A stretch of 64,000 nucleotides of DNA from Adiantum capillus-veneris (GCA_014529385.2 CM043946.1:16573077-16637076), one strand, 5' to 3'; numbered from the stretch's first letter, positions 1-10,824 are shown. Notes: generated by a model from the sequence alone, not told the origin. Made by a program: numbers and translations.

Positions 1-242
1 GCACATTTTCACATACATTCACATTGGCATGATTCCCAGAGCCCACATCACACTGGTACACTCAGTTCATGCACAACTACTCTCAAAAGAATTTTACCGC
101 ACCAAATAGACTCAAGTACCCCAAAACCCCAAAACTGACTTTTAGTCTATCAATTTAGAACCCAACTTTGTGTGACATCAACGATCTACCCACCACAACC
201 AATCAGGGTGCTAGAAGCACAAAACCTGCCAAATTAGTCAAA

Positions 243-268
243 TCTATCTTAGGTGCACCTAAGATAGA
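243..268. repeat. 26-bp perfect palindrome
   Basis: The half-site TCTATCTTAGGTG is followed directly by its exact reverse complement. A related, imperfect palindrome lies at 540-561, with a two-base mismatch at the centre. One arm (GCACCTAAGATAG) recurs near 5698. The function is unknown. Confidence 0.8.
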
Positions 269-539
269 AATGCTAGAGGGAAGGCCCGACTTGTAGTTTG
301 ATGACACAGATATGTTTACAATGGTCAAATAAAGCACCCTGACAAGTTTCATCAAGTTTGGAATAGTAAAACCCTATCAATCACCAAAAGCTTTGAAAGC
401 GATAAAGTGGACACAAATTTGTGCACAAGTCTCACCAGACATGTCTAAAAGCTATTCAACTCCATGCATATCACCAAAAACCCATACACTTCCTAATCAT
501 TCACTTTGGCACAAAATTGTATGCACCTGCACCCATCTG

Positions 540-561
540 TATCTTAGGTGTACCTAAGATA
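540..561. repeat. second copy of the palindrome, imperfect
   Basis: It has the same arms as the palindrome at 243-268 (TATCTTAGG and its complement). The central bases GTGTAC do not self-pair fully. It shows that the motif is dispersed in this region rather than unique. Confidence 0.7.
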
Positions 562-753
562 AATTTTACGAAGTTTGTGCTTTTAAGTGCCCATTTCTGT
601 CTTATTGGTTTCTCTACTTGATTAGGACTTGCTAACTTGCTCTGACCAATAAATTGGATGCTGCCCTGCTAGGTTCACTCTCATCTACCTTGGGAGCTCC
701 AAAGAAGAAAAGCATGAAGGAGAAATTTGTTGGGCTTTCACCTTACCAGTTAG

Positions 754-1245
754 AAGAAGAGTCCCCTCAAGGAAGCACATGTCACATGGTTGTCAAAAGA
801 ACAGCTTGAAAGTCAACATGTCACTATATACCATGGCTCGTTCGAAAGCGCACACGGGTCTAAAGTGGAAGTTCAGGTGTTACCAAAAGAAGCTCAAGAT
901 CTGGTCAAAGAAGAGGCAATCAGGCCACTTCATGAAACAATTGGCCTTAAAGACTACCTTGAAATGGAGCCTTGTGGTGTAGACTACAAGAGGGCTTATG
1001 AGCTCCTACACAACATTACAAAAGAAGGAAGGGCAACCATCTCGGATTTGAATGACTCTTTAATAGAGGTGCATATCATAGAAGACCACCCTAAGGCTGC
1101 AAAGAGGAGGAAAACCTGTGAGAGGCAGAGGGTTGCCCACAACCGGCATTTTCACCAGTCGGCCGACCTCCTTCTTAAATCTAAAAGAAAGAGGGATAGG
1201 CTGGGCTCTTCGGCTCTATCATTAGCACTTTCATTTCACTGCTAA
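754..1245 (+). pseudogene. unrecognised retroelement-linked ORF, frameshifted
   Basis: An open frame of about 164 codons follows a stop at 751-753 and has no in-frame ATG near its beginning. A short upstream frame starting with ATG at 714 ends at about 810 and overlaps it, so the original gene probably carries a frameshift. The protein is charged, with a basic stretch (KAAKRRK) near residue 115. I recognise no domain. It lies about 430 bp upstream of a purine-rich tract and a TG-starting LTR-like boundary at 1674, so it is probably the 3' part of a decayed LTR element whose 5' half is outside the window. A host gene exon cannot be excluded. Confidence 0.4.
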
Positions 1246-1299
1246 AAGGCCTCTCAGATACACAGTTCCAAATCATGTCGTGGTGTCGACATTCACACA

Positions 1300-1673
1300 G
1301 GCCTCAAAGAGAGAAGGCATGAGAGAAGTAGACCACACCCCCTATATTCACACCATTCTCACTCATGTAAAAAAGCCAGAGAACATCACCTTTTTGGGAG
1401 CTCCAGAAGTGCTAACAAGAATTACTTAACATGCTATCGGCCAGGCAAAACATCTACCGCCTTCCCCAGAGCAAAATCTATGGCTACTCCACAGGAATGA
1501 AGAAGAAGAAGTGTAGATGAGAGGTCCACCAGTGAGGAGCAGACTAGTCAATGTCCTTATCCAAGAGACAACTTCTGCAACAAAAGTGGTGGACAACAGC
1601 AAGGAAGCCGGACCACTACTTGGCACCCTAAGTAGCTATGTGTTGCAGATGACACAGGAAAGGAGGGGGGAAT
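1300..1673 (+). pseudogene. C-terminus of unrecognised protein, copy 1
   Basis: Conceptual translation contains a segment reading REVDHT, then FLGAPEVLTRI, an alanine-isoleucine pair, LPPSPEQNLW and an EEEE cluster, with a stop in the middle. The same pattern (REV, EVLTRI, LP.AP.QN.W, EE cluster) is found at 3740-4060, so the two are homologous. The segment ends against a purine tract (GGAAAGGAGGGGGGAA), as coding regions of LTR elements do. I do not recognise the protein. Confidence 0.45.
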
Positions 1674-2125
1674 GTTAACTGCTCAACTACTAAGAGCTGA
1701 AGAAAGAGCATCAAAAGGGGTGCCACTCATTTTTCAAAAGCCAATCGAATGTATTAAATTCCTTTCTATCATTGAAAAATCCCGCAAAGTCCAAAACCGT
1801 TGTAATATTATTGACTACCAATGAGTCCAAAGCGGTTGAGGGCCTTCAAGTAAGTAATCATATGGAGTTTCTAAGCTTTGTATTGAGCCCAAATAGCTAG
1901 AAATCCATTCTTTGAACCTTGTCTAGGTACGCCAACTTTTGTAATTAAAAACCTAAGTTTTTGGATAATAAAAGTAAGCGTTTGCTGCAGTGCAGAAGCT
2001 CAACGTGAGTCTACCGTTTCTTTGATTCTTCGTGTCTCTCTCGTACGATGTTGCATTGCTATTTTGAGCATATCAACGCATTTGCAGGTGAAATCCCTTC
2101 CATTTAACTTTGGTTTCTCACAATG
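1674..2125 (+). mobile_element. putative 3' LTR of decayed element
   Basis: The stretch begins with TGTTAACTGCTC immediately after a polypurine-like tract (1658-1673). It contains an AATAAAA polyadenylation-type signal near 1965. The 3' boundary is a guess, because no second LTR is in the window. Confidence 0.4.
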
Positions 2126-2399
2126 AAACTGTGATTTTAGTTGTATTATCTATAGGCTGATTTTTCTCCCTGTGCACCATACATGCACCAAAACTAGTTT
2201 TGACCTTAGGAATAGGCAAAGAACGTCTAGAGGAAGCTGTAGAGTGCTTCAGAGTCTGAAATTAATTGATCTAAAATAGGTTTTTTATCTTAGATGTGGT
2301 TTTATCCGAGTGTCGAAAATGACATTTGAGTACACGGGAGCATTAAGGATACTCTACTCATGATAGCATAAAGTTGTGTTTCATTTGAAGACTCGTAGA
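2126..2399. other. non-coding, no recognised feature
   Basis: Stops occur in all frames and no repeat structure is clear. It lies between the LTR-like block and the AAGGTA repeat field. Confidence 0.4.
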
Positions 2400-3330
2400 T
2401 ATCCCAAATCATCAGAACAAGCTATTGAACTCTCCTTGACCCACCTAAAGGTAGTGTGAAGATAGATTAGTGGCTGATGCATGTCCAAAAGCACATATTG
2501 CTCATATGAAGGTACTTCGTAGTTGCTATAGAACTACTTAAACTCTCCTTGACACACTTGTGAAGGTATTGTAAAGGTACTTTAAAGGTAAATTTAGTGG
2601 TTGATACACGACTAAATGCATCTATAGGTCATATGAGGGTAGTTTTGAAGGTACTTGGGGAACTCTCTATGACCCACCTGAATGGTAATCTGAAGGTAGT
2701 TTTAATGGCTGATGCAAAGGTAGTTATGAGGCTACTTGATAGTGGTTGTAGAGTTGCCTAAACTCTTTGTGACCCACTTGTAAGGTACTTTGCAGTTAAA
2801 TTTAGTGGTTTGATTTATGTCCTTTTTCGTCCGACTGCCAAGCCTCACCATATCAATGCTAGCAAAGCAAGAACCACAGACATAAAAAATTGTCAATAGG
2901 ATGTAGCTGACCCGACTAATGCATGGAGGCTACAAGAGATAGCTAATCTCTTGGAAAACCCCAAGTTTTAGTAGTTCCTACCTATCTCAGTCTCAAATGT
3001 GTGTCAGACATTAAAAAAGCTACTTTCCTTTCAAAACTACTTGTATATGAGCAATTTGTGATTTTGAGCTTGCATCAACCACCATAAGTACATATAGAGT
3101 ACCTTTCAACTACCTTTCAAGATGTGTCACATGGAGTTTGATGTGTTCTACAACCACTACCTAGTACCTTCAAAATTACCTTTCTACTGGCAATAAGTGG
3201 TTCTCAACATGCGTCAACCACCAAACCACATTTATAGTACAAGGTAGGTCATACTGAGTTGGGGTATTCTACAACCACTACCTAGGACCTTTAAAAGCAC
3301 CTTTATTAGAGCCATAGATTCTTTTGAAGA
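2400..3330. repeat. degenerate AAGGTA repeat field in two orientations
   Basis: From about 2420 to 2820 a unit of roughly 90-130 bp recurs. It contains AACTCTCCTTGACCCACCT, several AAGGTA motifs, and GTGGTTGATGCA followed by TTGCTCATATGAAGGTA. From about 3010 to 3330 the same unit appears as its reverse complement (CATCAACCACC, TACCTTTCAACTACCTT, CTACAACCACTACCTAG). A spacer of about 190 bp separates the halves. A transcript could fold into a long imperfect hairpin. I see no coding potential. Confidence 0.6.
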
Positions 3331-3739
3331 TCCATTAGCTGTTATTACTACCTTTAGAATACCTTTGATCTTTGTTTCAAGGTACCTATAACACCGTTTA
3401 GTATACCAAGAACCAATTGATACTCTATGGACAGTTATAAACTACCTTGGGAATGCAGCAAGTTCTATGTACTTTTTCATTGGGTTCTTGGATATTTGGA
3501 CATATACATAGTCCCTTGATCAAGGACATGGAAGTCTTGACATACACATATTATGGGAAGGTATTTATAGAATCACAAGGTACTTATAAGTCTACAAAAC
3601 ATTGATATTTAGAGCTACGAATTGTGCCTTTCGAGGCATACCTAAGGTTCATCAAGGTGCAAAAGGGAACTGCACCCACCTTTGTACATATGACATGCCA
3701 AGAAGCGGAGCTACCAACTCGCATGTTCATGCAGTTCTT

Positions 3740-4086
3740 CACATAGATGACAAATGACTAGGGAGGTACACAACACCCAACTCCAGTGGCAACAACTTAC
3801 ACCTGGTCCATAAACCACGCTTAGTATTTGCTCAAGCTACTTACAAAGAAGAAGAAGCATGCCAAGCTCACTTATTTATTAACTCAAGAAGTCTTGACAA
3901 GAATAGCACATCAAGCCATCGAATCCGTGTAGGACCTTCCAGAAGCTCCAACACAAAATGATTGGATCCAACTCCATGAGGAGGAGAGTGAAGAGGAAGT
4001 GACTAAGTCGAGATCAACCGAGACTACTGCTAGAACACGCTCCTCCTTCCAACTCTGAGGACAGAGTTAATTTGATAAGGGGAGAA
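3740..4086 (+). pseudogene. C-terminus of unrecognised protein, copy 2
   Basis: This is homologous to 1300-1673: conceptual translation contains REVHNT, EVLTRIAHQAI, LPEAPTQNDW and an acidic EEESEEE cluster before a stop. As in copy 1, it is followed by a purine-rich tract (GATAAGGGGAGAA, near 4075-4087) and an AT-rich block beginning TG. It appears to be the 3' coding end of a second, diverged member of the same unknown element family. Internal stops make it a pseudogene. Confidence 0.45.
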
Positions 4087-4430
4087 TGCAATAGGACTTA
4101 TTAATGAAAATTCTTCAAGTCAAAAAGAATATAATAGGCCATATCTTTCGCTCAACATGATTTGAAAGATTGTTGAATAGTTTATTCGATAGAGAGTATT
4201 AGTCTTATGTAAATGAGTTTAAGATATTAAGAGAGAAAATATGTTCTCTTCTTTTTAAATAATACACTAAAAACACATTCGATGAAGATTAATAAATAAT
4301 AGATAATCTGTCGATGACTAGTATAATAAAATCATAATTAAAATTGATGTTTTTATTATTATCAATGTTTTATTTTAATGTGTTTTATCTTAAAATACAT
4401 GGGTAGGCTTAGAATAAGTTGGAAAGTGAA
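4087..4430 (+). mobile_element. putative AT-rich LTR remnant
   Basis: An AT-rich block begins TGCAATAGGAC directly after a polypurine-like tract. It contains several AATAAA or AATAATA strings near 4258-4330. No partner LTR was found, so this is tentative. Confidence 0.3.
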
Positions 4431-5760
4431 AGAATTGAACTCCTCTCAAGATGAGCAAGAACACCGAAAGCGTAAGAAGCCCATGCCAGAAAGAAGAGAA
4501 AGCTCAGAAGTAGGAAAGAGAAGAGAGGTTAGCTGAGGAGTTCAAAAAGAAAAGAGTCGATGAAGGTGATTTTGTAGAGAAATGGATGCCACACACAACT
4601 AGGACAAAAAATTAATTAGCTACGCACAAAAGGCTACAAAGGATTCAAAGAAAGCGGAAGAAAGACGCGACTCTGATAGCTCAACAGAAAGTTCTCAATC
4701 TAGGTTAGAGCATCACTTCTTTGAAGATTTTGTAAATGAAATGATACAAGGGAACACCTCTCAACCAAAGACCTCACAAGCTCAAGACACACAGGGTGAA
4801 AGCAAAGATCAGGACAGCTATCATAAGCCACAAAATCTACTTGCAGTAAGAGAATAACTATGGCGACTAGTGCCAATCACCAACACCTCAGCTCGTCAAG
4901 GGAGCATGGTCAAACCCTACTACTAGGTCTTGCAATAGGTGGTGATAGATTTGTACAATGTGGTTGTACAAGAGCATATGCAAGACCAGAACACTGTCCT
5001 AATCCTGAAAAGTGAACTCACAAAAGCTTATGTCAAACTCCATACTCTCAAAAATGAACACGAGGAGCTGATAATAGAGTCTCAAATAGCCCAACAAGAA
5101 GCACAAGAATTGCAAAACCAGCCCACAAAAACAGAAGCTACCTAAATCTTAGGAAGAGATAGCTGCCACCAAAAGAGCTGTTGTTGTTGAGCACTAAGAA
5201 GTAATCAATGATCTGCAATCAATTTTTATGGACGTTCCAAGCACATCCGTTGGAAAACTAGCTAGCAATGGTGGAGATATAGCTAGTCAGTGTAGAGGAG
5301 GAACTTATGGCTCAACTCCCATCGTTAAGAAAATAACGTGCAATTAAAGTACAAGAGAGAATGAGACAAGGCACCACAAATGCTAGCATGGTAGGAGAAG
5401 AAGCACTTCAAACAGAGAATGATGTCCTTTGAAAGGAAAACGAGGATATGAAGGCACACGTTGCTGCCATGCTAGCAAAACTAGAGTGCTGACAGCAGTA
5501 AGATTTCCCTGATACAAAAGAACAGGGAGATGAAGAACGGGATCAGCAAGATGACACCCAAAAAGAGGGAGATATTAGACATGGACCACCTTTGAATCAA
5601 CAACAAGGGTCATCATCTCAAGACACTCGTCCCAGAACTAATAAAGAACAAGATAAAGGAAAGCATCACAACACAGAATAGAAGAGAGGAGAGAATTGCA
5701 CCTAAGATAGTGGGTGAGAGAGTATATTGAATGACTGAAGAGGCCATAACAGAGAGGTAG
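4430..5760 (+). pseudogene. decayed coiled-coil coding region (gag-like?)
   Basis: Conceptual translation across several frames gives highly charged, heptad-like sequence. The best open piece (4939-5145) encodes a 68-residue Glu/Gln/Lys-rich helix. Further pieces at 4480-4560 and 5380-5490 are also Lys/Glu rich. Stops and frameshifts are frequent. The stretch lies directly upstream of the gypsy pol remnant, where a gag or an extra coiled-coil ORF would be expected. No zinc knuckle was seen, so calling it gag is inference from position. Confidence 0.4.
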
Positions 5761-5867
5761 CAGATAGCAACGATAGTGATCTAGATGTTTCCTCCTTGTT
5801 TCTTGAAGAAGAGCATGATGAGAAATAAATTCGTCCTTGTCTTATGGAGAATGAGGATATCTCTGGT

Positions 5868-6297
5868 CCTTATGTGAAAATTGAAGAGCTGATGCAACCC
5901 AAAGTTCAACCTAATGTCCCACAAGAGCTGATACAAGGTATGTTGTCCCCCGACTTGACTAGTCATGAGAAGGGTGAGTACCTACACATGGTGCAACAAT
6001 TTCCCAATTTGTTTATCACTTCTTATGGGGTAAGTAGAGGACTCAAAGGAGAGGAAATCCACATTCAAATTTGTTTATCCCTCCTTATGTACAAATTGAA
6101 GAGTTGATGCAACCCAAAGTTCAACCTAATGTCCAATAGGAGCTGATACAAGGTATGTTGTCCCCCAACTTGACTAGTCATGAGAAGGGTGAGTACCTAC
6201 ATATGATACAACAATTTCCCAATTTGTTTATCGCTTATTATGAGGAAATTAGAGGCTTCAAAGGAGAGGAAATCCACAGTCCAATCAAGGAAAGATC
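5868..6297 (+). repeat. 215-bp tandem duplication in pol N-terminus
   Basis: The segment encoding LMQPKVQPNV...LTSHEKGEYLHM occurs twice, with ttgaagag at 5881 and again at 6096, a period of 215 bp. The period is not a multiple of three, so the copies lie in different frames. Copy 2 also has an in-frame TAG. The copies are about 90% identical. Confidence 0.85.
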
Positions 6298-7135
6298 TCA
6301 GCTCGAACACCAAAAGCTAAGGAGAATGGGACAGGTACAACTTAATGCTTTAAAGGAAGAGGTAGACAAGCTTCTCAAAACACATTTTATATGTCCTGTG
6401 AGTACTGTAGAATGGGTATGTCCTATTGTTGTCACACCCAAGAAGGATGGAAAGTGGAGAAGTTGTGTTGGTTTTATGCCTCTAAACACAAGTATGAAGA
6501 GAGATTTATACCCTCTTCCTTTCAAAGATGACATACTTGATTCTATTGCAGGGCATGAGAGGTGTAGTGAATGTGATGGATTCTGTGGATATGTTCAGCT
6601 CACCTTGACTTTAGAAGATCAAAAGAAGACCACATTTATCACACCGCCATGGGGATGCTTTTGTTATTGTGTTCTTCCTTTTGGTCTTATGAATGGTTTT
6701 GCGTGGTACCAAAAGCGCGTCAATAAGGTGTTCTCTCCCTTTCTTGGCAAGTTTGTGAAGGATCTTATTGATGAGTTGTGTGTTTATAGCTCTAGAAAGG
6801 ATCATTGTGAAAAGCTTGGGATGTAATTGAATCAATATGATGAAAGTGGAGGTCAACTCAACCCAAAGAAGTGTCATCTTGCTCAACCAAGAGTGAAGTT
6901 TTTGGGGCATATGATCTTTGAGAATGGGATTGAAGCGGATCGTGACAAAGTGAAGGCTTTGATGCTCCTCCCATTACCTAAGGATACAAAGCAAAAGGTG
7001 GAGTATATGTCTTTGTCCTCTCAACTTATTTATCCTCTGCAACAAGTAGCAAGGTTGGATCCTCTACAATGGACAATGAATGTGAAGAGGTTTTTCAAGG
7101 TATCAAGGAGGTTCTTGGCTCTCTTCTTGCTATGA
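6155..7135 (+). pseudogene. Ty3/gypsy reverse transcriptase, broken
   Basis: The open piece 6155-6826 carries RT landmarks: VVTPKKDGKWRSCVGFMPLN, a palm region around GYVQLTL, and TPPWG..CYCVLPFGL. A stop at 6824-6826 follows. The frame resumes at 6827-7135 with PKKCHLAQPRVKFLGHMI, the usual thumb region. The catalytic YxDD box is replaced by a sequence reading LIDEL (near 6765-6780), so the enzyme would be inactive even without stops. This is RVT_1-type, as in Ty3/gypsy elements. Confidence 0.85.
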
Positions 7136-7137
7136 AA

Positions 7138-7520
7138 GATTCTAATTGGGATGAGGAGTTTATGTGAATCCATTAGTAGGTGAGGATGCTATTGGATATA
7201 TGCTTCTTCAATGAGGTAACAACTCCCACTACATGAAGCATATCTATTGTGATAGCAGGGTGAAGCTAGACGTAGAATTAGGCTATACAAAAGTGGAGCT
7301 CATCATGGTGAGTGATTTATGCATCAGTAGGTGATGATGCTATTGGAGCTATGCTTCTTCAATGAGGTAACAACTCCCACTACATGAAGCGTATCTATTT
7401 TGCTAGCAAGGTGAAGCTAGAGGTGGAAAGAGGCTATACAAAAGTGGATCTCATCATGGTGAGTGTGATTTATGCATGTAGAAGGTTTAGGCACTTCTCA
7501 CTAGCTACACTCTTCTACCT
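7138..7520 (+). pseudogene. gypsy RNase H with 151-bp tandem duplication
   Basis: Conceptual translation shows the first RNase H of gypsy pol (DAIGYMLLQ, HYMKHIY, LIMVSVIYACRRFRHF). A segment is duplicated: AGTAGGTGA at 7175 and again at 7326, a period of 151 bp, which shifts frame. Stops (for example in LLQ*GNN) are present in both copies, so the nonsense change predates the duplication. Confidence 0.75.
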
Positions 7521-7523
7521 CAA

Positions 7524-8030
7524 TTGGTGAATAACCCTACTTTGTCAAAGAGGCTCATGAAGTGGATTGTGGAGCTACATGAGTTCCAATTCTCTTTTCT
7601 TTTTGAGGAAAGCACAAGGGATACATTGGTTGATTTGTTTACTTATAAGGAAAGCCCTCTTCTTCTTGAGGAGGATGCAGTGAAGAAGCAACACATGGAA
7701 GCTCCTGACATAGACAATGCCTATCTATTGTTTCTTGATGGATCTTACATGAAAGCTCATGGTGAATCTTTAGGAGATGTTGTAATTCATGATCCTCAAG
7801 GTGCTTTGGTAACTAAAAGGAGTTTGAAGATTACGGCATAAAGCAACAATGAAGCTGAGCATGCTACTTTGGAGAAAAGACTCAACCTTTGCCTTGAGCT
7901 TGGCATCCATCGTGTGAGAGTAAGAGGTGATTCTCCTTTGGTGGTTAAGCAAGTACTTGGGGTGTGGCAAAGTAAGAATCCAAGGCTGAGAAATATGTGT
8001 TTTTAAGTGAAGAATCTACTTAAAGGTTTT
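7524..8030 (+). pseudogene. second (Tat-type) RNase H domain
   Basis: The open piece 7524-7841 ends with YLLFLDGSYMKAHGESLGD. After a stop at 7839-7841 the frame continues with NNEAEHATLEKRLNLCLELG and VRGDSPLVVKQV. The DGS...NEAE...GDS pattern is the D-E-D core of the RNase H1-like domain acquired by plant Tat elements. It lies between the normal gypsy RNase H and the integrase, its usual place. It is inactivated by the stop and by downstream frameshifts. Confidence 0.75.
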
Positions 8031-8289
8031 GAAGCTTGGAGTTTGAGGCATGTGGACATGTCTAATGCCAAGAAGCACATGGTGCAACACAAGCTTCAAT
8101 TGGCCAATTGTATATGATAAGGGCCGATTCTCCTCCTTATTTGGAAAGGGAAATTTGGAGAGGGAAGAAGATTTTCTACAAAGAGGTATGCTTCCATCAG
8201 GTTGGAGAAGTCAAAGAAGTATGCCTTCCTGCGCCGTGCCAAAAGGTATGTTCTGCTTGGTGATACCTTGTATATGAAAGGGGCTGATC

Positions 8290-8849
8290 TTGTGATGAAA
8301 AAAGTGCCTTAGAAAGAGGAAATTTACAATATTTTAGAGGAGAATCATGAGGGTTCTTGTGGTGGTCACTTTGCTTCAAAGATCACTTTGAATAAAATCT
8401 TGCAAGAGGGGTATGTGTGGCCAAACATTCAAATTGATCTTCATCATTGTGGCAAGTATTGTAAAGAGTGACAATGCATGGAAAATAGGGTTCTCAAATA
8501 AAAATTAGAGGCACCATTGTGGCTTATGATGTTTTTGTGAAGTGGGGTATTGATGCAATAGGTCCTTTACCTATGACAGATAGAGACAAATGTTACATAC
8601 TCACTGTTGTTGACTATCTATCCAGGTTGAGCTGAAGCCAAAGCTGCTAAGAAAAACACAAGAAAATATGTTTCTCAATCTGTATATGAAGATATTTGTT
8701 GCAAATTTGGCATGCCATTGGAGTTACTTTTTGATAAGGATCCAGATTTTAGGGGAGAGCTAGTGGATTATCTCTGTGAGAAGCTTCATGTGCATTGAAG
8801 GTTTACTACTCCCTATTATCCCCCAATGCAATGAAATGAATGAGAGGTT
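8290..8849 (+). pseudogene. gypsy integrase, 5' portion
   Basis: The zinc-binding domain can be read as ILEENHEGSCGGHFASKITL...WPNIQIDLHHCGKYC (about 8330-8470), an HHCC arrangement. The catalytic core follows with WGIDAIGPLP (first Asp, near 8555), LTVVDYLSR, and a region around DKDPDFRGE (second Asp, near 8740). Several stops and frameshifts are present. The reading stops at 8849, where a nested LTR element begins; the remainder resumes at 12154. Confidence 0.75.
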
Positions 8850-9124
8850 TGTTGAACCGTAAATGTGCACTATTCCCTAGGCTAGCACTAAGGTCTAGGA
8901 TAATTAAAGGGTTGCCTAGGAAGAGGCACCAAAGGGCATGGGAAAGCTATAAATATACATTGTAATCTTAAGCATCAATATGAATGAGTAAAGATTGTGG
9001 CATTTCGTGTTTATCTATCTCCTCTCTCTCATCATCTTGCTCATGCCCTCTCTCTAACTGTCTTTTCTAACCGCCACATTCTCTCTCTCTCTCTCTTGAT
9101 TATGCATGGGCCAAGGGGCTAACA
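8850..9124 (+). repeat. 5' LTR of nested element
   Basis: 275 bp, starting TGTTGAACCG and ending CTAACA. It includes a TATA-like string (CTATAAATATA near 8948) and a short CT run. It differs from the 3' LTR by only a few bases and one CT unit, implying recent insertion. Confidence 0.9.
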
Positions 9125-10062
9125 CATTGCGATCCTGTTGTTTGTCTTCTAATGAAGATGGGAACGTATTCATGACATTGTGGGAGAGATGGTGAAGCAG
9201 TACAGCAGTTTGAGGAAGGGTTCTTGGCGGAGTGCGGGCGAGTTGGAGCCCCTTCTCGATGCAATTTTCACTCTGTTTTGCACAGGTAGCAAAACAGTAA
9301 ATTTTGCTGCAATGCGGGATGGCGGCTTGGAGATAAAGGTGACTTGGATCAAGCTAGTTCAAATTTTTTCACAAGAAAAATTGGTACATTACCCAGTGTG
9401 CTGGAGTGTACTGAGCCCATGGCAAGACGTACGCGATACAAGGGTGCAACCGGTCGGGTAACAAACCCTATGTTGAACTAATTGTAGTGAAAAACACATT
9501 TCTTGTGCAATGCGGCCTTTACTGCTGCCATGAGTCTCAAAAAACCACTGCACCATATTGAGCATGCAATGCGGTTTTACTGCTCTGCCAAGATACACAA
9601 CCATTTAGGTGATGCTACTGTGTGTTTGACACATTGCATTCAACACATAATTTTCTATGTATTTTGTATGAGCGCTGCATAACAAGTGAGCACAAGGATG
9701 CAATCAGTTTTGCAGGGATTTTTTTGTGCTAGACCAGGTAGATGTAGCATTGAAGCAAAATCGCTTTGGGAAATTGCCGATTGCAGAATCACTTTGTGCA
9801 ATAAACGATCGTTGCAGCATAGGGATGAAGGCGCAGGGTTTGGTCTGAAGGCACATGCTTGACAAAGCAGTTCGGATTCCAAAAATGAGTAAATTTTCAA
9901 CTTTTTAAGAGGTGATGACCACACTCTTAACATGAAGCTCGTGAATGATACAAGAATAAATCTATGTGTGTGGAAGTAGTCAATAGATTGTGCTGCAAAG
10001 CTCTATAAGAATCTAATGTGCACATTGCATGTTTCAAAACATTGTGAACTTGAAATGAAGGC
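9125..10062 (+). other. internal leader of nested element
   Basis: No long open frame is present. The string GCAATGCGG recurs (near 9311, 9509 and 9568), hinting at degenerate internal repetition. No canonical primer-binding site is recognised just after the LTR. Confidence 0.5.
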
Positions 10063-10824
10063 ATGGGAAAAATTTGTAGGCCAATTTGCATTTTTTGCTG
10101 TGAAAGTAGCCACGAATGGGAGAAATGTCGCAATAAGCCGTTGTCACAATGCGGGCATGATTATCACAAAGCCCGACATTGTTCATTAACATTATCGGAG
10201 CAGTATTACATTCTCGAGTATGAAATTGTACAAAATTGTTTGCATAAACCCAAAGCATGGGTAGAAGATTTTGTTGGTGCAGTAGAGAAAGCATATTTAT
10301 GGTTTTATAAGCATGGTGAGTATACATCTCGCACTCATAAGCAATTGAACTTGCTAAAGGAGCTGCACAAAAATGCAAAGCATTTGCATGAGTTGCTTGG
10401 AAAAAAAAGGTTTCTAAAGAAACTGTTGAGAGCCTGGCATGTTGTAGCCAAAGAAGGGGATGAAAATGATGACGACCTTGATAAACATGGGAATGGTAGG
10501 AATGGGATGGAGATTGGAGTGAAGAGAGAGGACCCTATGAGCCAAAAGAGCCAAGGAGAGTCCGCGAGTAGCTCTATACACACAACTTGCATCATAAACC
10601 AAAGCATTGTGGGTCAAATTCCATCGATTTTTTATGGTGAATTGCATAATTTTGATGTCATAAATGATGATGATGACATATATTTGTTTGTCGATTATCA
10701 TGGGATGAATCAAGAAATAAATGGTTGCAACTCTAAAGTAAATGAATGCTTTGATGAGCTTTGTGATGAAGTATTGAAGACATCTCATGATGAAAATGAT
10801 GAACTTTTACTTCTAGCTTGTTGA
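10063..10824 (+). CDS. gag-like zinc-knuckle protein of nested element
   Basis: This 253-codon ORF is the largest intact frame of the nested element. A perfect CX2CX4HX4C zinc knuckle lies at residues 9-22 (C9, C12, H17, C22). A second one, at 30-40, keeps C30, H35 and C40 but lacks the first Cys (Leu27 stands there). The middle is basic and helical (HKQLNLLKELHKNAKHLH...KKLLRAW), followed by an acidic, low-complexity tail. Retroelement Gag proteins carry such knuckles near the C-terminus; here they are at the very N-terminus, so the capsid part may be missing or replaced. ATG at 10063 is the first in-frame start. Beyond the knuckle I recognise no family. Confidence 0.6.
   Translation: MGKICRPICIFCCESSHEWEKCRNKPLSQCGHDYHKARHCSLTLSEQYYILEYEIVQNCLHKPKAWVEDFVGAVEKAYLWFYKHGEYTSRTHKQLNLLKELHKNAKHLHELLGKKRFLKKLLRAWHVVAKEGDENDDDLDKHGNGRNGMEIGVKREDPMSQKSQGESASSSIHTTCIINQSIVGQIPSIFYGELHNFDVINDDDDIYLFVDYHGMNQEINGCNSKVNECFDELCDEVLKTSHDENDELLLLAC

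Larger units (their letters stand above)
1..713. other. non-coding flank with palindromes
   Basis: No convincing gene is seen here. The 66-codon open frame at 421-621 has no recognisable motif. The only structured signals are the two related palindromes listed separately. The stretch is probably retroelement-derived, because one palindrome arm recurs near 5698. Confidence 0.5.

Noticed and set aside
790-1245. TTG-initiated 151-codon gene
   Set aside because: The frame is real but the start is not credible for a plant gene; treated as a frameshifted element remnant.
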